Assembly (NCBI GenBank): GCA_016000085.1
Contig: JAECRT010000001.1
Span: forward strand, 154,285 to 218,284
Length of the DNA: 64,000 nucleotides
Direction of reading: 5' to 3'
DNA from: Sphingomonadaceae bacterium
GTDB taxonomy: Bacteria; Pseudomonadota; Alphaproteobacteria; Sphingomonadales; Sphingomonadaceae
Under the pieces are notes generated by a model. The model was not told where the DNA came from and did no database searches. It saw only the letters and a program-made list of their open reading frames with translations. Positions within the stretch are counted from its first letter, which is position 1. The number at the start of each line of letters is the position of its first letter. Below are positions 8,825-18,444 of this stretch, one piece after another. The position numbers were made by a program, and so were the translations under genes.

Positions 8825-9220
8825 ATGGCTTTCCTCAATTTTGCACAACCCCTGGCGGGGCCGGACATGGCGGTGGGTGCAACCCCCGCCCTGCCAGTCC
8901 CTGCTTCGGACTTCACGGCGCAGGAATGGCAGATCGTCGCGCTTGCCCGCACCGATGGACTCCATTCGCTGCGGGGTCCGAGCCGGTTCGATCGGCTGCG
9001 CACCTGGATTTTCGGTGAGGAAACCAGCCTCGTGCTAGCCAGCGAACGGCTGGAAGCACTGCGTCGCCTGGCCGTCGAAGCTTGGCATAAAGGCTATGCC
9101 GTCCCGCTTTCAGCCCTCGCCGCGTTTCGCGCCGCCGGCTTTTCGACCGGCCAGCTTGAACTGCTGCTCGCCACCATCAGCGCGGGCCGCCATGCCCGCA
9201 CACGCCGGAGTTTTGCATGA
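8825..9220 (+). CDS. Hypothetical protein, first gene of the RND operon
   Basis: 131 aa, no recognised family. The N terminus is hydrophobic and proline-rich without a clear signal peptide. The middle has ASDFTAQEWQIVALARTDG and a basic-hydrophobic segment RLRTWIFGEE, and the tail is arginine-rich. It is preceded by AGGAACAGGAC and its stop overlaps the adaptor start in an ATGA, so it is translated together with the efflux genes. It looks cytoplasmic and helical. Its role could be regulatory or accessory to the pump; I cannot say which. Confidence 0.7.
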   Translation: MAFLNFAQPLAGPDMAVGATPALPVPASDFTAQEWQIVALARTDGLHSLRGPSRFDRLRTWIFGEETSLVLASERLEALRRLAVEAWHKGYAVPLSALAAFRAAGFSTGQLELLLATISAGRHARTRRSFA

Positions 9221-10479
9221 ACCAGATGACCAAAATTGCCGCTGACGCGCCTGTGTTTGCGGCAGGAACCTCGTCTCGCTGGCGCTGGTCGCGGCGTCAC
9301 GGCGGTGTCGCCGCCATAGCTCTGATCGCCGTGCTAGGGATCGGCTGGAAATGGATCGAACAACCACAGGCGCGGGCGTCGGCCGCCACGCTGGCGGCGG
9401 TCGGCGTCTCCGCGCCGCTCGCCCGCAGCGTGACGCAATGGGACGATTATGTCGGCCGCTTCGCCCCCAGCCAGACGGTCGAAATCCGTCCGCGCGTGTC
9501 GGGCGCGGTGACCGCCATCCATTTCCGCGATGGCGATTCAGTCCAACGGGGCCAATTGCTTTTCACGATCGACCAGCGCCCTTTCCTCGCGGCTCTGGCT
9601 GAGGCCCGCGCCAATGTGGCCTCGGCGCGCAGCGGCCTGATGCTCGCGCACAATGACTATGCCCGCCTCCAGCGGCTGACCGGCGACGAAGCCGTGTCGG
9701 CGAGCGAGGCGGACATGTTGCGCTCCCGCCTTCAAGCGGCGCAGGCGGCATTGGCCGGAGCGCAGGCGCGCGAACGGCAACGGGCGCTCGATGTCGAATT
9801 TACCCAGGTTCGCGCACCGATTTCCGGGCGCGTCTCCGACCGTCGCGTCGATATCGGCAATCTGGTGTCTGGCGCCGAAGGCAGCGGCGCAACCCTGCTC
9901 ACTTCGGTCAACCGGCTCGACCCCATCTATTTCAACTTCGACGCCTCCGAAGCGCTCTACCTCAAGTCGCAACGCGACAAAGGCGATAGCGGCGCGGTCG
10001 AGGTGCGCTTGCAGGACGAAACCGACTATCGCTGGAAAGGCAAGCTCGACTTCACCGACAATGGCCTCGATCCCCGGTCTGGCACCATCCGCATCCGCGC
10101 CCTGTTCGACAATCCCGGCAATTTCCTGACGCCCGGCCTGTTCGGCAATATGCGCCTCGCCAATGGTGGCAAGGCCAACGCCCTGCTGGTCCCCGACGAA
10201 GCGATCCAGTCCGATCAGGCGCGCAAGACCGTGCTAGTCGTCGGCAAGGATGACAGCGTCGCGGTCAAGCCGGTCGAACTGGGTCCACTGGTCGATGGCC
10301 TGCGCATCATCCGCTCCGGCTTGTCGCCCGATGATCGGGTGATCGTGTCCAACATTCAAGCCGCGATGCCGGGGGCGAAGGTGGCGGTGCGCCCAGCGCG
10401 TATCACGCCCACTCCCGCGCCCGTTACGCCAGTCGACAGCGCAGCCCCGATCGCCGCCCAGGCGACCTTTACCCGCTGA
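9217..10479 (+). CDS. RND efflux periplasmic adaptor (MFP/HlyD family)
   Basis: 420 aa. One N-terminal membrane anchor (GGVAAIALIAVLGIGWKWI) is followed by a lipoyl-like half motif (VEIRPRVSGAVTAIHFRDGDSVQRGQLLFTID, quoted in part), an alpha-helical hairpin rich in Ala/Arg/Gln, the second lipoyl half (VRAPISGRVSDRRVDIGNLV) and a beta-barrel domain ending around NPGNFLTPGLFGNMRL. It links the inner-membrane pump to the outer-membrane channel. The C-terminal tail is Pro/Ala-rich. The start overlaps the upstream gene in ATGA. Confidence 0.93.
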   Translation: MNQMTKIAADAPVFAAGTSSRWRWSRRHGGVAAIALIAVLGIGWKWIEQPQARASAATLAAVGVSAPLARSVTQWDDYVGRFAPSQTVEIRPRVSGAVTAIHFRDGDSVQRGQLLFTIDQRPFLAALAEARANVASARSGLMLAHNDYARLQRLTGDEAVSASEADMLRSRLQAAQAALAGAQARERQRALDVEFTQVRAPISGRVSDRRVDIGNLVSGAEGSGATLLTSVNRLDPIYFNFDASEALYLKSQRDKGDSGAVEVRLQDETDYRWKGKLDFTDNGLDPRSGTIRIRALFDNPGNFLTPGLFGNMRLANGGKANALLVPDEAIQSDQARKTVLVVGKDDSVAVKPVELGPLVDGLRIIRSGLSPDDRVIVSNIQAAMPGAKVAVRPARITPTPAPVTPVDSAAPIAAQATFTR

Positions 10480-10583
10480 ACCCAATCACCGCGCGCCAGC
10501 GCTGAACCAGACAAAAACTGACCCGTGGTCCGGCCCTCGCCGGATCGCGCGTCACCCCTTTGCCCTACGCCAAGGATAAGCCG

Positions 10584-13500
10584 ATGCGCTTTTCACGCTT
10601 CTTCATCGACCGGCCGATCTTCGCCGCCGTCATCGCGGTGGTCATCACCGTGGTCGGCGCGCTCGCCTTCATCGGCCTGCCCGTGTCCCAATATCCCGAC
10701 ATCGTGCCGCCAACCGTCACCGTGTCCGCCCAATATCCCGGCGCATCCGCCGAAACGGTCGCCTCGACCGTGGCTGCGCCCATCGAACAGGAAATCAACG
10801 GCGTCGACGACATGCTCTATCAGAGCAGCCAGTCGACCGGCGATGGCAAGGTCGTCATCACCGCGACCTTCAAGATCGGCACCGATCTGGATGCCGCGCA
10901 GGTGCTGGTGCAAAACCGCGTTGCGGTCGCCGTTCCGCGCCTGCCGGAGGAAGTACAGCGCCTTGGCGTCGTTACGCGCAAGACCACGCCCGAATTTCTG
11001 ATGGTCGTGAACCTGCAATCGCCCGACGGCGCGTTCGACCGCAATTATCTGTCCAATTATGCGCTGACGCAGGTGCGCGATCGCCTCGCGCGCCTCGACG
11101 GCGTGGGCGATGTCCAGCTATTCGGATCACGCGACTATGCCATGCGCATCTGGATCGACCCCGATCGCGCCGCCGCGCTCGATCTGACGGCGGGCGAGAT
11201 CGTCTCGGCCCTGCGCGCGCAAAATGTGCAGGTGTCGGCCGGTTCGATCGGCCAACCCCCCTATGATCGGGGCGAAGCCTTCCAGCTTGGCGTCGAAATG
11301 CAGGGCCGCCTGACGGAGCCGGGCCAGTTCGCCAATATCGTTATCCGCACCGATGCCGACGGGCGTCAGGTCCGCGTGGCCGACGTCGCCCGTGTCGAAC
11401 TGGGCGCGCAGGATTATGGCGCGAACACCTATCTGTCGGGCAAGCCCACCGTCGTCATCGCGGTAATGCAGCGCCCCGGCTCCAACGCGCTCGACGCCGC
11501 GGAAAAGGTGAAAGCGGAAATGGACAGCCTGTCCGCCCGCTTTCCCAAGGGGCTGGAATATAGCGTCATCTACAACCCGACCGAATTTATCAGCCAGTCG
11601 ATCGACGCTGTTTACCACACGCTGGTCGAAGCAGTGTTGCTGGTCGTCCTCGTTATCTTGGTTTTCCTCCAGAACTGGCGCGCCGCGATCATCCCAATCA
11701 TCGCCATCCCTGTCTCCCTTATCGGCACCGCGGCGATCCTTGCAGGGCTGGGTTACAGCCTGAATAACCTGTCCCTTTTTGGGCTGGTGCTGGCCATCGG
11801 CATCGTGGTCGATGATGCGATCGTGGTGGTGGAAAATGTCGAACGCAACATCGCGAGCGGCATGACTCCATTAGAAGCGGCCCGCACCTCGATGGACGAG
11901 GTATCTTCCGCCCTTGTCGCCATCGTCCTCGTCCTGTGCGCCGTGTTCGTGCCGACCCTCTTCATCACCGGCATCTCCGGCGCGTTCTATCAGCAGTTCG
12001 CGGTAACCATCTCGACCGCCACTATAATTTCGCTGATATTGTCCCTGACACTTTCCCCCGCCGCCGCTGCACTACTGCTGCATGGCAAGCATGGCCCCCG
12101 CGATCGCAGCGACGATCCGCTCTGGCGGCAGAAAATGGGCATATTAGTGGACGGCTTCAATACCGGTTTCGACCGCCTCAGCACGGGCTATGGCCGCCTC
12201 ACCCGCTTACTCGTCGCCCGGCCCAAGAAGATGTTGCTGACCTATGCCGGTCTGATCGTCGCGACGATCGCCTTGTTCTGGGTCACTCCCGGCGGCTTCA
12301 TCCCGGCGCAGGATCAGGGCTATTTCCTGGCCGTCGCCCAGCTGCCTCCTGGCGCATCGCTGGAGCGTACGGACAAGGTCACGAAGGAAATCGCCGCGCG
12401 TATCATGCCGATTAAAGGGATAAGGGGAGCTGTGATGTTTGCCGGTTTCCATGGTGCGTCGCAGACGCAGGCACCCGACGCAGCGGCCATCTACTTCCCG
12501 TTCAAGAGTTTTGCCGAACGAAAAGCCGAAGGCGCTACTTACGCCGGGATCATGGAGCAGGCGCATAGAGCGTTGGCGGGCTACGATAAGGCGCAAATCC
12601 TTCTGCTGCCTCCGCCCACTATCTCCGGCCTAGTGCCCCCTGGCGGCTTTCGTCTGATGGTGGAGGACCGCGAAGGGCGAGGCTATGCGGCGCTCAACAA
12701 GGTTGCAGGTGACTTCATCGCCAAGGCGAATGAGGAAAGCGGCCTGTCCCAGATCTATACGCTGTTCGGCATCGGCACGCCGCGAATCTACGCCGACGTC
12801 GATCGCCGCAAGGCCGATCTGCTGGGTGTACCCCCACAACGCGTGTTCGAAGCGATGCAGGTCTATCTTGGCTCCGCCTTCGTCAACGATTTCAACTTGC
12901 TGGGCCGCACTTATCGCGTGACGGCACAGGCCGATGCCGACCATCGCGGGTCCGTCGCCGACATCGCCAACCTGAAAGCACGTTCGAATAGCGGTGCCAT
13001 GGTACCGATCGGATCGGTATCGACTTTCGAGGACAGAACAGGCCCCTACCGCGTGGTGCGCTACAATCTGTTGCCGGCGATCGAGATCGATGGCGACAAG
13101 GCGCCCGGCTATTCTTCTGGTCAGGCGCTCTCGACGATGGAAAAACTGGCCGAAACCAACCTGCCGGCGGGCTATGGCACTGAATGGACGGGTGTTGCCT
13201 ATCAGCAGATCAGCGCAGGCAATACCGCCGGTATCGTGTTCGGCATGGCGGTGTTCTTCGTCTTCCTCGTGCTGGCGGCGCAATATGAAAGCCTCACATT
13301 GCCGCTGTCGATCATCCTAATCGTGCCGATGTGCCTGTTCGCAGCGATGCTGGGCGTAAACCTGCGGGGCATGGACAATAATATCCTGACCCAAATCGGT
13401 CTGGTCGTGCTGATCGCGCTGGCGGCCAAGAATGCGATCCTTGTGGTCGAGTTCGCCAAGCAGGCGGAAGAGGAACGAGGCCTGTCGCCCGTCGAAGCCG

Positions 13501-13772
13501 CCATTCAGGCAGCCCAGACACGCCTGCGCCCGATCCTGATGACCAGCTTCGCGTTCATCCTGGGGGCGGTCCCTCTGGTGATCGCAACCGGCGCTGGCGC
13601 GGAACTCCGCCAAGCGCTGGGAACAGCGGTCTTCTTCGGCATGACGGGCGTTACCGCCTTCGGTCTGCTCTTCACCCCAACCTTCTATGTCGTGTGCCGC
13701 GCACTGGGCGACCGCTTCTCCCGCAACAACAGGGACGGCGGTCAGGCGATCGCGCTGCAACCGGCTGAATAG
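10584..13772 (+). CDS. RND multidrug efflux permease, HAE1 family (AcrB-like)
   Basis: 1062 aa from the ATG at 10584 (MRFSRFFIDRPIFAAVIAVV); the track start at 10560 is a TTG without support. The layout is the usual RND duplication: TM1, a large periplasmic loop, TM2-7, a second loop and TM8-12. TM4 carries the proton-relay aspartates in GIVVDDAIVVVEN, and a late repeat segment has AAKNAILVVEFAKQ. It should drive drug/proton antiport across the cell envelope with the adaptor and the NodT-type channel. Substrates are not predictable. The gap from the adaptor is 104 bp. Confidence 0.95.
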   Translation: MRFSRFFIDRPIFAAVIAVVITVVGALAFIGLPVSQYPDIVPPTVTVSAQYPGASAETVASTVAAPIEQEINGVDDMLYQSSQSTGDGKVVITATFKIGTDLDAAQVLVQNRVAVAVPRLPEEVQRLGVVTRKTTPEFLMVVNLQSPDGAFDRNYLSNYALTQVRDRLARLDGVGDVQLFGSRDYAMRIWIDPDRAAALDLTAGEIVSALRAQNVQVSAGSIGQPPYDRGEAFQLGVEMQGRLTEPGQFANIVIRTDADGRQVRVADVARVELGAQDYGANTYLSGKPTVVIAVMQRPGSNALDAAEKVKAEMDSLSARFPKGLEYSVIYNPTEFISQSIDAVYHTLVEAVLLVVLVILVFLQNWRAAIIPIIAIPVSLIGTAAILAGLGYSLNNLSLFGLVLAIGIVVDDAIVVVENVERNIASGMTPLEAARTSMDEVSSALVAIVLVLCAVFVPTLFITGISGAFYQQFAVTISTATIISLILSLTLSPAAAALLLHGKHGPRDRSDDPLWRQKMGILVDGFNTGFDRLSTGYGRLTRLLVARPKKMLLTYAGLIVATIALFWVTPGGFIPAQDQGYFLAVAQLPPGASLERTDKVTKEIAARIMPIKGIRGAVMFAGFHGASQTQAPDAAAIYFPFKSFAERKAEGATYAGIMEQAHRALAGYDKAQILLLPPPTISGLVPPGGFRLMVEDREGRGYAALNKVAGDFIAKANEESGLSQIYTLFGIGTPRIYADVDRRKADLLGVPPQRVFEAMQVYLGSAFVNDFNLLGRTYRVTAQADADHRGSVADIANLKARSNSGAMVPIGSVSTFEDRTGPYRVVRYNLLPAIEIDGDKAPGYSSGQALSTMEKLAETNLPAGYGTEWTGVAYQQISAGNTAGIVFGMAVFFVFLVLAAQYESLTLPLSIILIVPMCLFAAMLGVNLRGMDNNILTQIGLVVLIALAAKNAILVVEFAKQAEEERGLSPVEAAIQAAQTRLRPILMTSFAFILGAVPLVIATGAGAELRQALGTAVFFGMTGVTAFGLLFTPTFYVVCRALGDRFSRNNRDGGQAIALQPAE

Positions 13773-13783
13773 GACTAAGTGTC

Positions 13784-15202
13784 ATGACAAGAAACTTTCC
13801 AAAAAGCGTCATCGCCCTTTTGCTCGGCGCCAGCGCCCTGACAGCGTGCGCCACAGGGCCGGACTATCACCCCCCTGCCACGACGACGAGTGCCGCCGCG
13901 CCGTTCATCGGCACGGCCAGTCCGGCGGTCAGCACCGCAGCAGCAGACGATCACTGGTGGCGGCTCTATAGCGACCCCATACTCGACAGGCTGGTGACCG
14001 ATGCCCTGGCGGCCAACACCGACATCCGCGTCGCGGTCGCCAGACTGGAGCGCGCCCGCGCCCAGTTGCGCGGCGCACGATCGGATCGGCTACCCAGCAC
14101 CGCGCTCAGCGGATCGCCCGGCTATGGCCGGGTGTCCGAAAGCCAAGCCCTGCCAGGCATGGACCGGGAGAACTGGACGGTCAGTGCTGGCCTCAACGTC
14201 GCGTATGAAATCGACCTGTTCGGCCGGGTGAAGCGTAGCATCGAGGCGGCGCGTGGTGACGTGGGCGCGGCGGCGGGCGATGCCGACGCGGTGCGGGTCG
14301 CTGTCGTCTCCGACACGGTGCGCGCCTATGTCGACGTCACGGCATCGGCCCAACGGATCGCGGTGGCGCAGGAGACGGTCGATCTGCTCGACAAGTCGAT
14401 CCGCATCACCAATGCGCGGTTTGAGGCGGGGCGCTCGGACCGGTTGGACGTAATCCGCGCGACCACCCTGCGCGACCAGCAAAAGGCATTGATCCCCAAT
14501 CTGGTGGCCGACCGCGATGCCGCGCTGTTCCGGCTGGCGACACTGACCGGGCGGACGCCACAGGATCTGCCCGCCGATGTGCGCGACAGCAAGGTCACGC
14601 CTGACCTGACCCAACCGATCCCGGTCGGTGACGGGCAAGGCTTGCTCGCGCGTCGCCCCGATGTGCGGGCCGCCGAACAGAGACTGGCGGCGGACACCGC
14701 GCGCGTCGGTGTGGCTACGGCGGATCTCTACCCCCGCATCACACTGGGCGGATCGATCGGCACTACCGCGGTCGGCGGCGGCAATTTTTTGGGCGGCGGC
14801 CCGCTCAACTTTCTGCTGGGGCCGCTCATCAACTGGGCCTTCCCCAATCAGGAAGCGAACCGGGCGCGGATTGTCGCGGCCAAAGCCGATGGCGCGGCGT
14901 CGCTCGCAACGTTCGACGGCACAGTGCTGCGGGCGCTGGAGGAAACCGAAACGGCCTTGTCATCCTATGGCAATGCGCTGGAACGACGGGAGACTCTCAA
15001 GTCCGCGCGGGACGAGGCGGCCCGAGCGGCGCGCATCAGCCTTGCTCGCCAACGCGAAGGGCAGATCGATTTCCTGACCGTTCTGGATGCGCTACGGACG
15101 CAGGCGGCGGCGGATGCTGACTTGGCTACCGCAAATCGCGCGGTTGCCTTTGCGCAGGTGGACCTGTTTCGTGCGCTCGGTGGGGGGTGGACCACGACCT
15201 GA
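13784..15202 (+). CDS. Outer-membrane efflux lipoprotein, NodT family
   Basis: 472 aa. A lipoprotein signal peptide ends in the lipobox LTAC (ALLLGASALTACATGPDYHPP), so it should be acylated and placed in the outer membrane. The rest holds two TolC-type repeats with long coiled helices, e.g. ARLERARAQLRGARSDRLPS and LLARRPDVRAAEQRLAADTARVGVATADLYP, the latter a NodT hallmark. It starts 11 bp after the permease stop. With the two preceding genes it forms a complete tripartite pump. Confidence 0.93.
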   Translation: MTRNFPKSVIALLLGASALTACATGPDYHPPATTTSAAAPFIGTASPAVSTAAADDHWWRLYSDPILDRLVTDALAANTDIRVAVARLERARAQLRGARSDRLPSTALSGSPGYGRVSESQALPGMDRENWTVSAGLNVAYEIDLFGRVKRSIEAARGDVGAAAGDADAVRVAVVSDTVRAYVDVTASAQRIAVAQETVDLLDKSIRITNARFEAGRSDRLDVIRATTLRDQQKALIPNLVADRDAALFRLATLTGRTPQDLPADVRDSKVTPDLTQPIPVGDGQGLLARRPDVRAAEQRLAADTARVGVATADLYPRITLGGSIGTTAVGGGNFLGGGPLNFLLGPLINWAFPNQEANRARIVAAKADGAASLATFDGTVLRALEETETALSSYGNALERRETLKSARDEAARAARISLARQREGQIDFLTVLDALRTQAAADADLATANRAVAFAQVDLFRALGGGWTTT

Positions 15203-15314
15203 TCCATTGCGCTCGACTGGCTAACTTGAACCACCGGCTCAGACCGTTGGCGAGACGGACAGGATAGCTCAGCCAACTTGCTGGCCGTGGAGAAACCAGA
15301 TAATCGACGCAGCC

Positions 15315-16010
15315 ATGGCCGATATTCGTGAGTTTCGTTTTCCTGATGCTCGGGCCGCCGCCGATGCGCTGGCGCAGGCGATTGCCGATCGGCTGGCGGC
15401 GGCGATTGCCGAACGCGCGACGGCGACCGTCGCCTTGTCTGGGGGCCGGTCGCCCGCTGCGGTATTCGAAGCGTTGCACGATGTGGCGCTGCCCTGGGAC
15501 AAGGTCGTCATTACGCAGGTCGATGAGCGGTGGGTGCCGATGAATCATCCCGACAGTAACAGCCAGTTGATCCGTTGCCATCTATTGCAGGGGTTCGCCG
15601 CTGCCGCCCGCTTCGTGCCGATGAAGAATGACGCCTCGACCGCGCGGGCCGGTCAGCCGGAATGCGAGGCGGCGCTGCATGCCCTGCCGCTGCCGTTCGA
15701 TGTCATGCTGCTGGGCATGGGCGAGGATGGCCATACCGCGTCGCTCTTTCCCGAAGCAGCGGAATTGCAGGAAGGGCTAACGACACGGGCGCTGACACTA
15801 GCGCTCACGCCGCCCGCCGCGCCCCACGAGCGCATGTCGTTGAGCGCGCGGGGATTGCTTGAAAGCCGGGTGCTGATCCTACAAATCGGCGGCGCGGCCA
15901 AGGAGGCGGTCTATCGCGCGGCGCTGGCGCAGGGGCCGGTCGAGGACATGCCGATCCGCGCGATCCTCCGCCAGACCAAGGTGCCGGTCGAAGTCTGGAT
16001 CAGCGAGTAG
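15315..16010 (+). CDS. pgl: 6-phosphogluconolactonase
   Basis: 231 aa, the normal size for the DevB/NagB-fold enzyme. Motifs include VALSGGRSPAAVFEAL, VDERWVPMNHPDSNSQLI and MLLGMGEDGHTASLFP, which form the sugar-phosphate site. It hydrolyses 6-phosphogluconolactone to 6-phosphogluconate in the pentose phosphate and Entner-Doudoroff routes. No zwf or edd lies beside it, so it stands alone here. Its 3' end overlaps the convergent MaoC gene by 11 bp. Confidence 0.93.
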   Translation: MADIREFRFPDARAAADALAQAIADRLAAAIAERATATVALSGGRSPAAVFEALHDVALPWDKVVITQVDERWVPMNHPDSNSQLIRCHLLQGFAAAARFVPMKNDASTARAGQPECEAALHALPLPFDVMLLGMGEDGHTASLFPEAAELQEGLTTRALTLALTPPAAPHERMSLSARGLLESRVLILQIGGAAKEAVYRAALAQGPVEDMPIRAILRQTKVPVEVWISE

Positions 16011-16461
16011 AAACCCCGCTGCCTTGCAGCAGCGCCATGCGCAGGCACTGGCACACTATTTCGTCGCGCTGGTTAATCAGTCGGTGGGTGAAGGTGACGA
16101 TGCCCGCGCCCGGACGCGATTTGCTGGCTTTCAAATCGGTCACTTCGGTTTCCGCGCGAAGCGTGTCGCCAAGGAACACCGGCTTTGGCATGACGAGCTT
16201 TTCATAGCCCAGATTGGCGATCAGCGTGCCCAGCGTCGTGTCGCCCACCGACAGGCCGACCATCAACGCGAAGGTGAAGGTGCCGTTGACGAGGATCTGA
16301 CCAAACTCGCTCGCCTTTGCCGCTTCCGCGTCGATATGCAGCGGCTGCGGATTATGGGTCATGACGGAAAAGAGAAGATTGTCGGTCTCCGTTACGGTGC
16401 GACGGATGTCATGGGCGATGCGATCGCCAATGGTCCACTGATCAAACGCGCGACCGGCCAT
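16000..16461 (-). CDS. MaoC-family (hotdog) acyl-CoA hydratase
   Basis: 153 aa. The hydratase segment reads LLFSVMTHNPQPLHID, matching the R-specific enoyl-CoA hydratase pattern (polar residue, NP, H). It resembles the single-domain MaoC proteins related to mesaconyl-CoA hydratase. It lies 133 bp downstream of the methylcrotonyl-CoA carboxylase genes on the same strand. No crotonase-type methylglutaconyl-CoA hydratase is encoded between ivd and the carboxylase genes, so this protein may fill that step. That is inference. Confidence 0.82.
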   Translation of the reverse strand: MAGRAFDQWTIGDRIAHDIRRTVTETDNLLFSVMTHNPQPLHIDAEAAKASEFGQILVNGTFTFALMVGLSVGDTTLGTLIANLGYEKLVMPKPVFLGDTLRAETEVTDLKASKSRPGAGIVTFTHRLINQRDEIVCQCLRMALLQGSGVSTR

Positions 16462-16594
16462 GGGGGTTCGTCCTCTCTTAACTTCGCATATTTCCCGGTA
16501 AATCGGTAATTTTATGTCGATGAAGTGAAATTAAATAACGCGCCGGGTCTTTCAACACTGCCGACCATCGCATGACGAGGGGGCAGTAGGACAG

Positions 16595-18439
16595 CTAGAG
16601 CGCGACGGCCTTATCGACTTTCACCAACAACATGCCCTCACTGACCTGCCCGCCCTCGCTGGCGTTGAGTTCCGCGATGACGCCATCGAAGGGCGCGACC
16701 AGGCTATGCTCCATTTTCATAGCTTCCAGGGTAAGAAGCTTCTGGCCTTTTTTGACATCATCGCCCGCGCTGACCGCGACGGCGATAATGCGACCGGGCA
16801 TGGGTGAGAGAATGGCGCCGTCGGAGGCGTCCGTCCCACCCGCCCCACCCGCACGCCATGGCGCCAGTCGCCAGACCTGCCCGCCCTGCACGACGAGCAC
16901 ATCGGCCAGCGGTTCGTCCGCGCCTTCACGCGGATCGCAGCGGATGACGATCTTTTCGCCGTCGAGCAGAAACGCGGCTTCGTCATGTACCGGCGCATTG
17001 AGGCGGAAGCCTGCCAGCGCGCCACCACGCATCAGGCTGGCGGCCGCGTCGGCAAGGGCGTCGTCGTCCGGGTGGGCAGCGGGCATCAGTGCGTCGCCCT
17101 CTCGCCCGATCAGGCCGGTGTCGAGCCGGGCCGCGACGAAATCGGGATGATCGAGCGCCTTGACCAGAAAACCCGCATTGGTCTTGAGCGGCCAGATGGC
17201 GGTATCGTCCAATGCTTCGGCCAGTGTAGCGCGCGCGGCGTCGCGGGTCGCGCCATGGGCAATGACCTTGGCGATCATCGGATCATAATAAGGTGATATG
17301 ACCGCACCCTGCGCTACCCCGGTATCGATCCGGCACCCCTCGCCCAGTTCGAACGTGTCGAGCGTGCCGATCGAGGGCAAAAACCCCTTGGCCGGGTCTT
17401 CGGCATAGAGCCGCGCTTCCATCGCCCAGCCATTGATCGACAATTCCGCCTGCGCCTTGGGCAGCGGTTCGCCAGACGCCACGCGCAATTGCCATTCGAC
17501 CAGATCCTGACCGGTAATCTCTTCAGTTACCGGATGTTCGACCTGAAGCCGGGTGTTCATTTCCATAAACCAGATGCGATCGGCGCGCAGGCCTTCCGAT
17601 CCGTCGGCGATGAACTCTATCGTGCCAGCGCCGACATAGTCGACCGCCTTGGCAGCGCGAACCGCCGCAGCACAGATGGCTTCGCGCGTCGCTGCGTCCA
17701 TGCCGGGCGCAGGGGCTTCCTCGATCACCTTCTGGTGACGGCGCTGTAACGAGCAGTCGCGCTCGAACAGGTGGACGACATTGCCATGCGTGTCGCCAAA
17801 TATCTGCACTTCGATATGGCGCGGGTTTGTGACCCATTTTTCCAGCAGCACCTGGTCGTTGCCAAAGGAGGAGGCCGCCTCACGCTGGCAAGAGAGCAGC
17901 GCGTCGGCAAAATCGGCGGGGGCGTCGACCTTGCGCATCCCCTTGCCGCCGCCGCCCGCGACCGCCTTGATGAGGACGGGATAGCCTATCGCGTCCGCCT
18001 CCGCCTTGAGGCGTTCTGGGGCTTGGTCGGCGCCCAGATAACCGGGGGTCGTGGGGACGCCGGCATCCTGCATCAGCGTCTTGGCGGCGTCTTTCAGCCC
18101 CATGGCGGTGATGCTGGCAGGGTTCGGCCCGACCCAGATCAACCCGGCATCCTGGACAGCCTGCGCAAAAGCGGCATTTTCGCTGAGGAAGCCATAGCCG
18201 GGATGAATCGCCTGCGCGCCGCTTTCCAGCGCGGCGGCAATGATCTTGTCGCCGACAAGATAGGATTCACGCACCGGCGAGGGGCCGATATGCACGGCCG
18301 CGTCGGCGGAGCGGACATGAAGCGCATGGGCGTCGGCGTCCGAATAGACGGCGACGGTATGAATACCCAGCCGACGCGCGGTACGGATGATCCGGCAAGC
18401 GATTTCGCCGCGATTGGCGATGAGGAGAGACTGGATCAT
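16595..18439 (-). CDS. liuD: Methylcrotonyl-CoA carboxylase biotin-containing (alpha) subunit
   Basis: 614 aa from ATG 18439 (MIQSLLIANRGEIACRIIRT); the longer track start runs into the upstream gene. Domains in order: biotin carboxylase with ATP-grasp (glycine-rich KAVAGGGGKGMRKV, and EVQIFGD, EMNTRLQVEHPVTE), then a linker and a C-terminal biotinyl domain with EAMKMEH as the biotinylation site. It carboxylates biotin and hands the group to the beta subunit. Propionyl- or geranyl-CoA carboxylase alpha subunits look similar; the ivd neighbour favours the leucine pathway. Five bases separate it from the beta-subunit stop. Confidence 0.88.
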   Translation of the reverse strand: MIQSLLIANRGEIACRIIRTARRLGIHTVAVYSDADAHALHVRSADAAVHIGPSPVRESYLVGDKIIAAALESGAQAIHPGYGFLSENAAFAQAVQDAGLIWVGPNPASITAMGLKDAAKTLMQDAGVPTTPGYLGADQAPERLKAEADAIGYPVLIKAVAGGGGKGMRKVDAPADFADALLSCQREAASSFGNDQVLLEKWVTNPRHIEVQIFGDTHGNVVHLFERDCSLQRRHQKVIEEAPAPGMDAATREAICAAAVRAAKAVDYVGAGTIEFIADGSEGLRADRIWFMEMNTRLQVEHPVTEEITGQDLVEWQLRVASGEPLPKAQAELSINGWAMEARLYAEDPAKGFLPSIGTLDTFELGEGCRIDTGVAQGAVISPYYDPMIAKVIAHGATRDAARATLAEALDDTAIWPLKTNAGFLVKALDHPDFVAARLDTGLIGREGDALMPAAHPDDDALADAAASLMRGGALAGFRLNAPVHDEAAFLLDGEKIVIRCDPREGADEPLADVLVVQGGQVWRLAPWRAGGAGGTDASDGAILSPMPGRIIAVAVSAGDDVKKGQKLLTLEAMKMEHSLVAPFDGVIAELNASEGGQVSEGMLLVKVDKAVAL

Positions 18440-18444
18440 CACGC

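Noticed and set aside
10560-10583. TTG start of the RND permease in the ORF track
   Set aside because: The ATG at 10584 gives the standard family N terminus MRFSRFFIDRPIFA; the extension is not conserved-looking.
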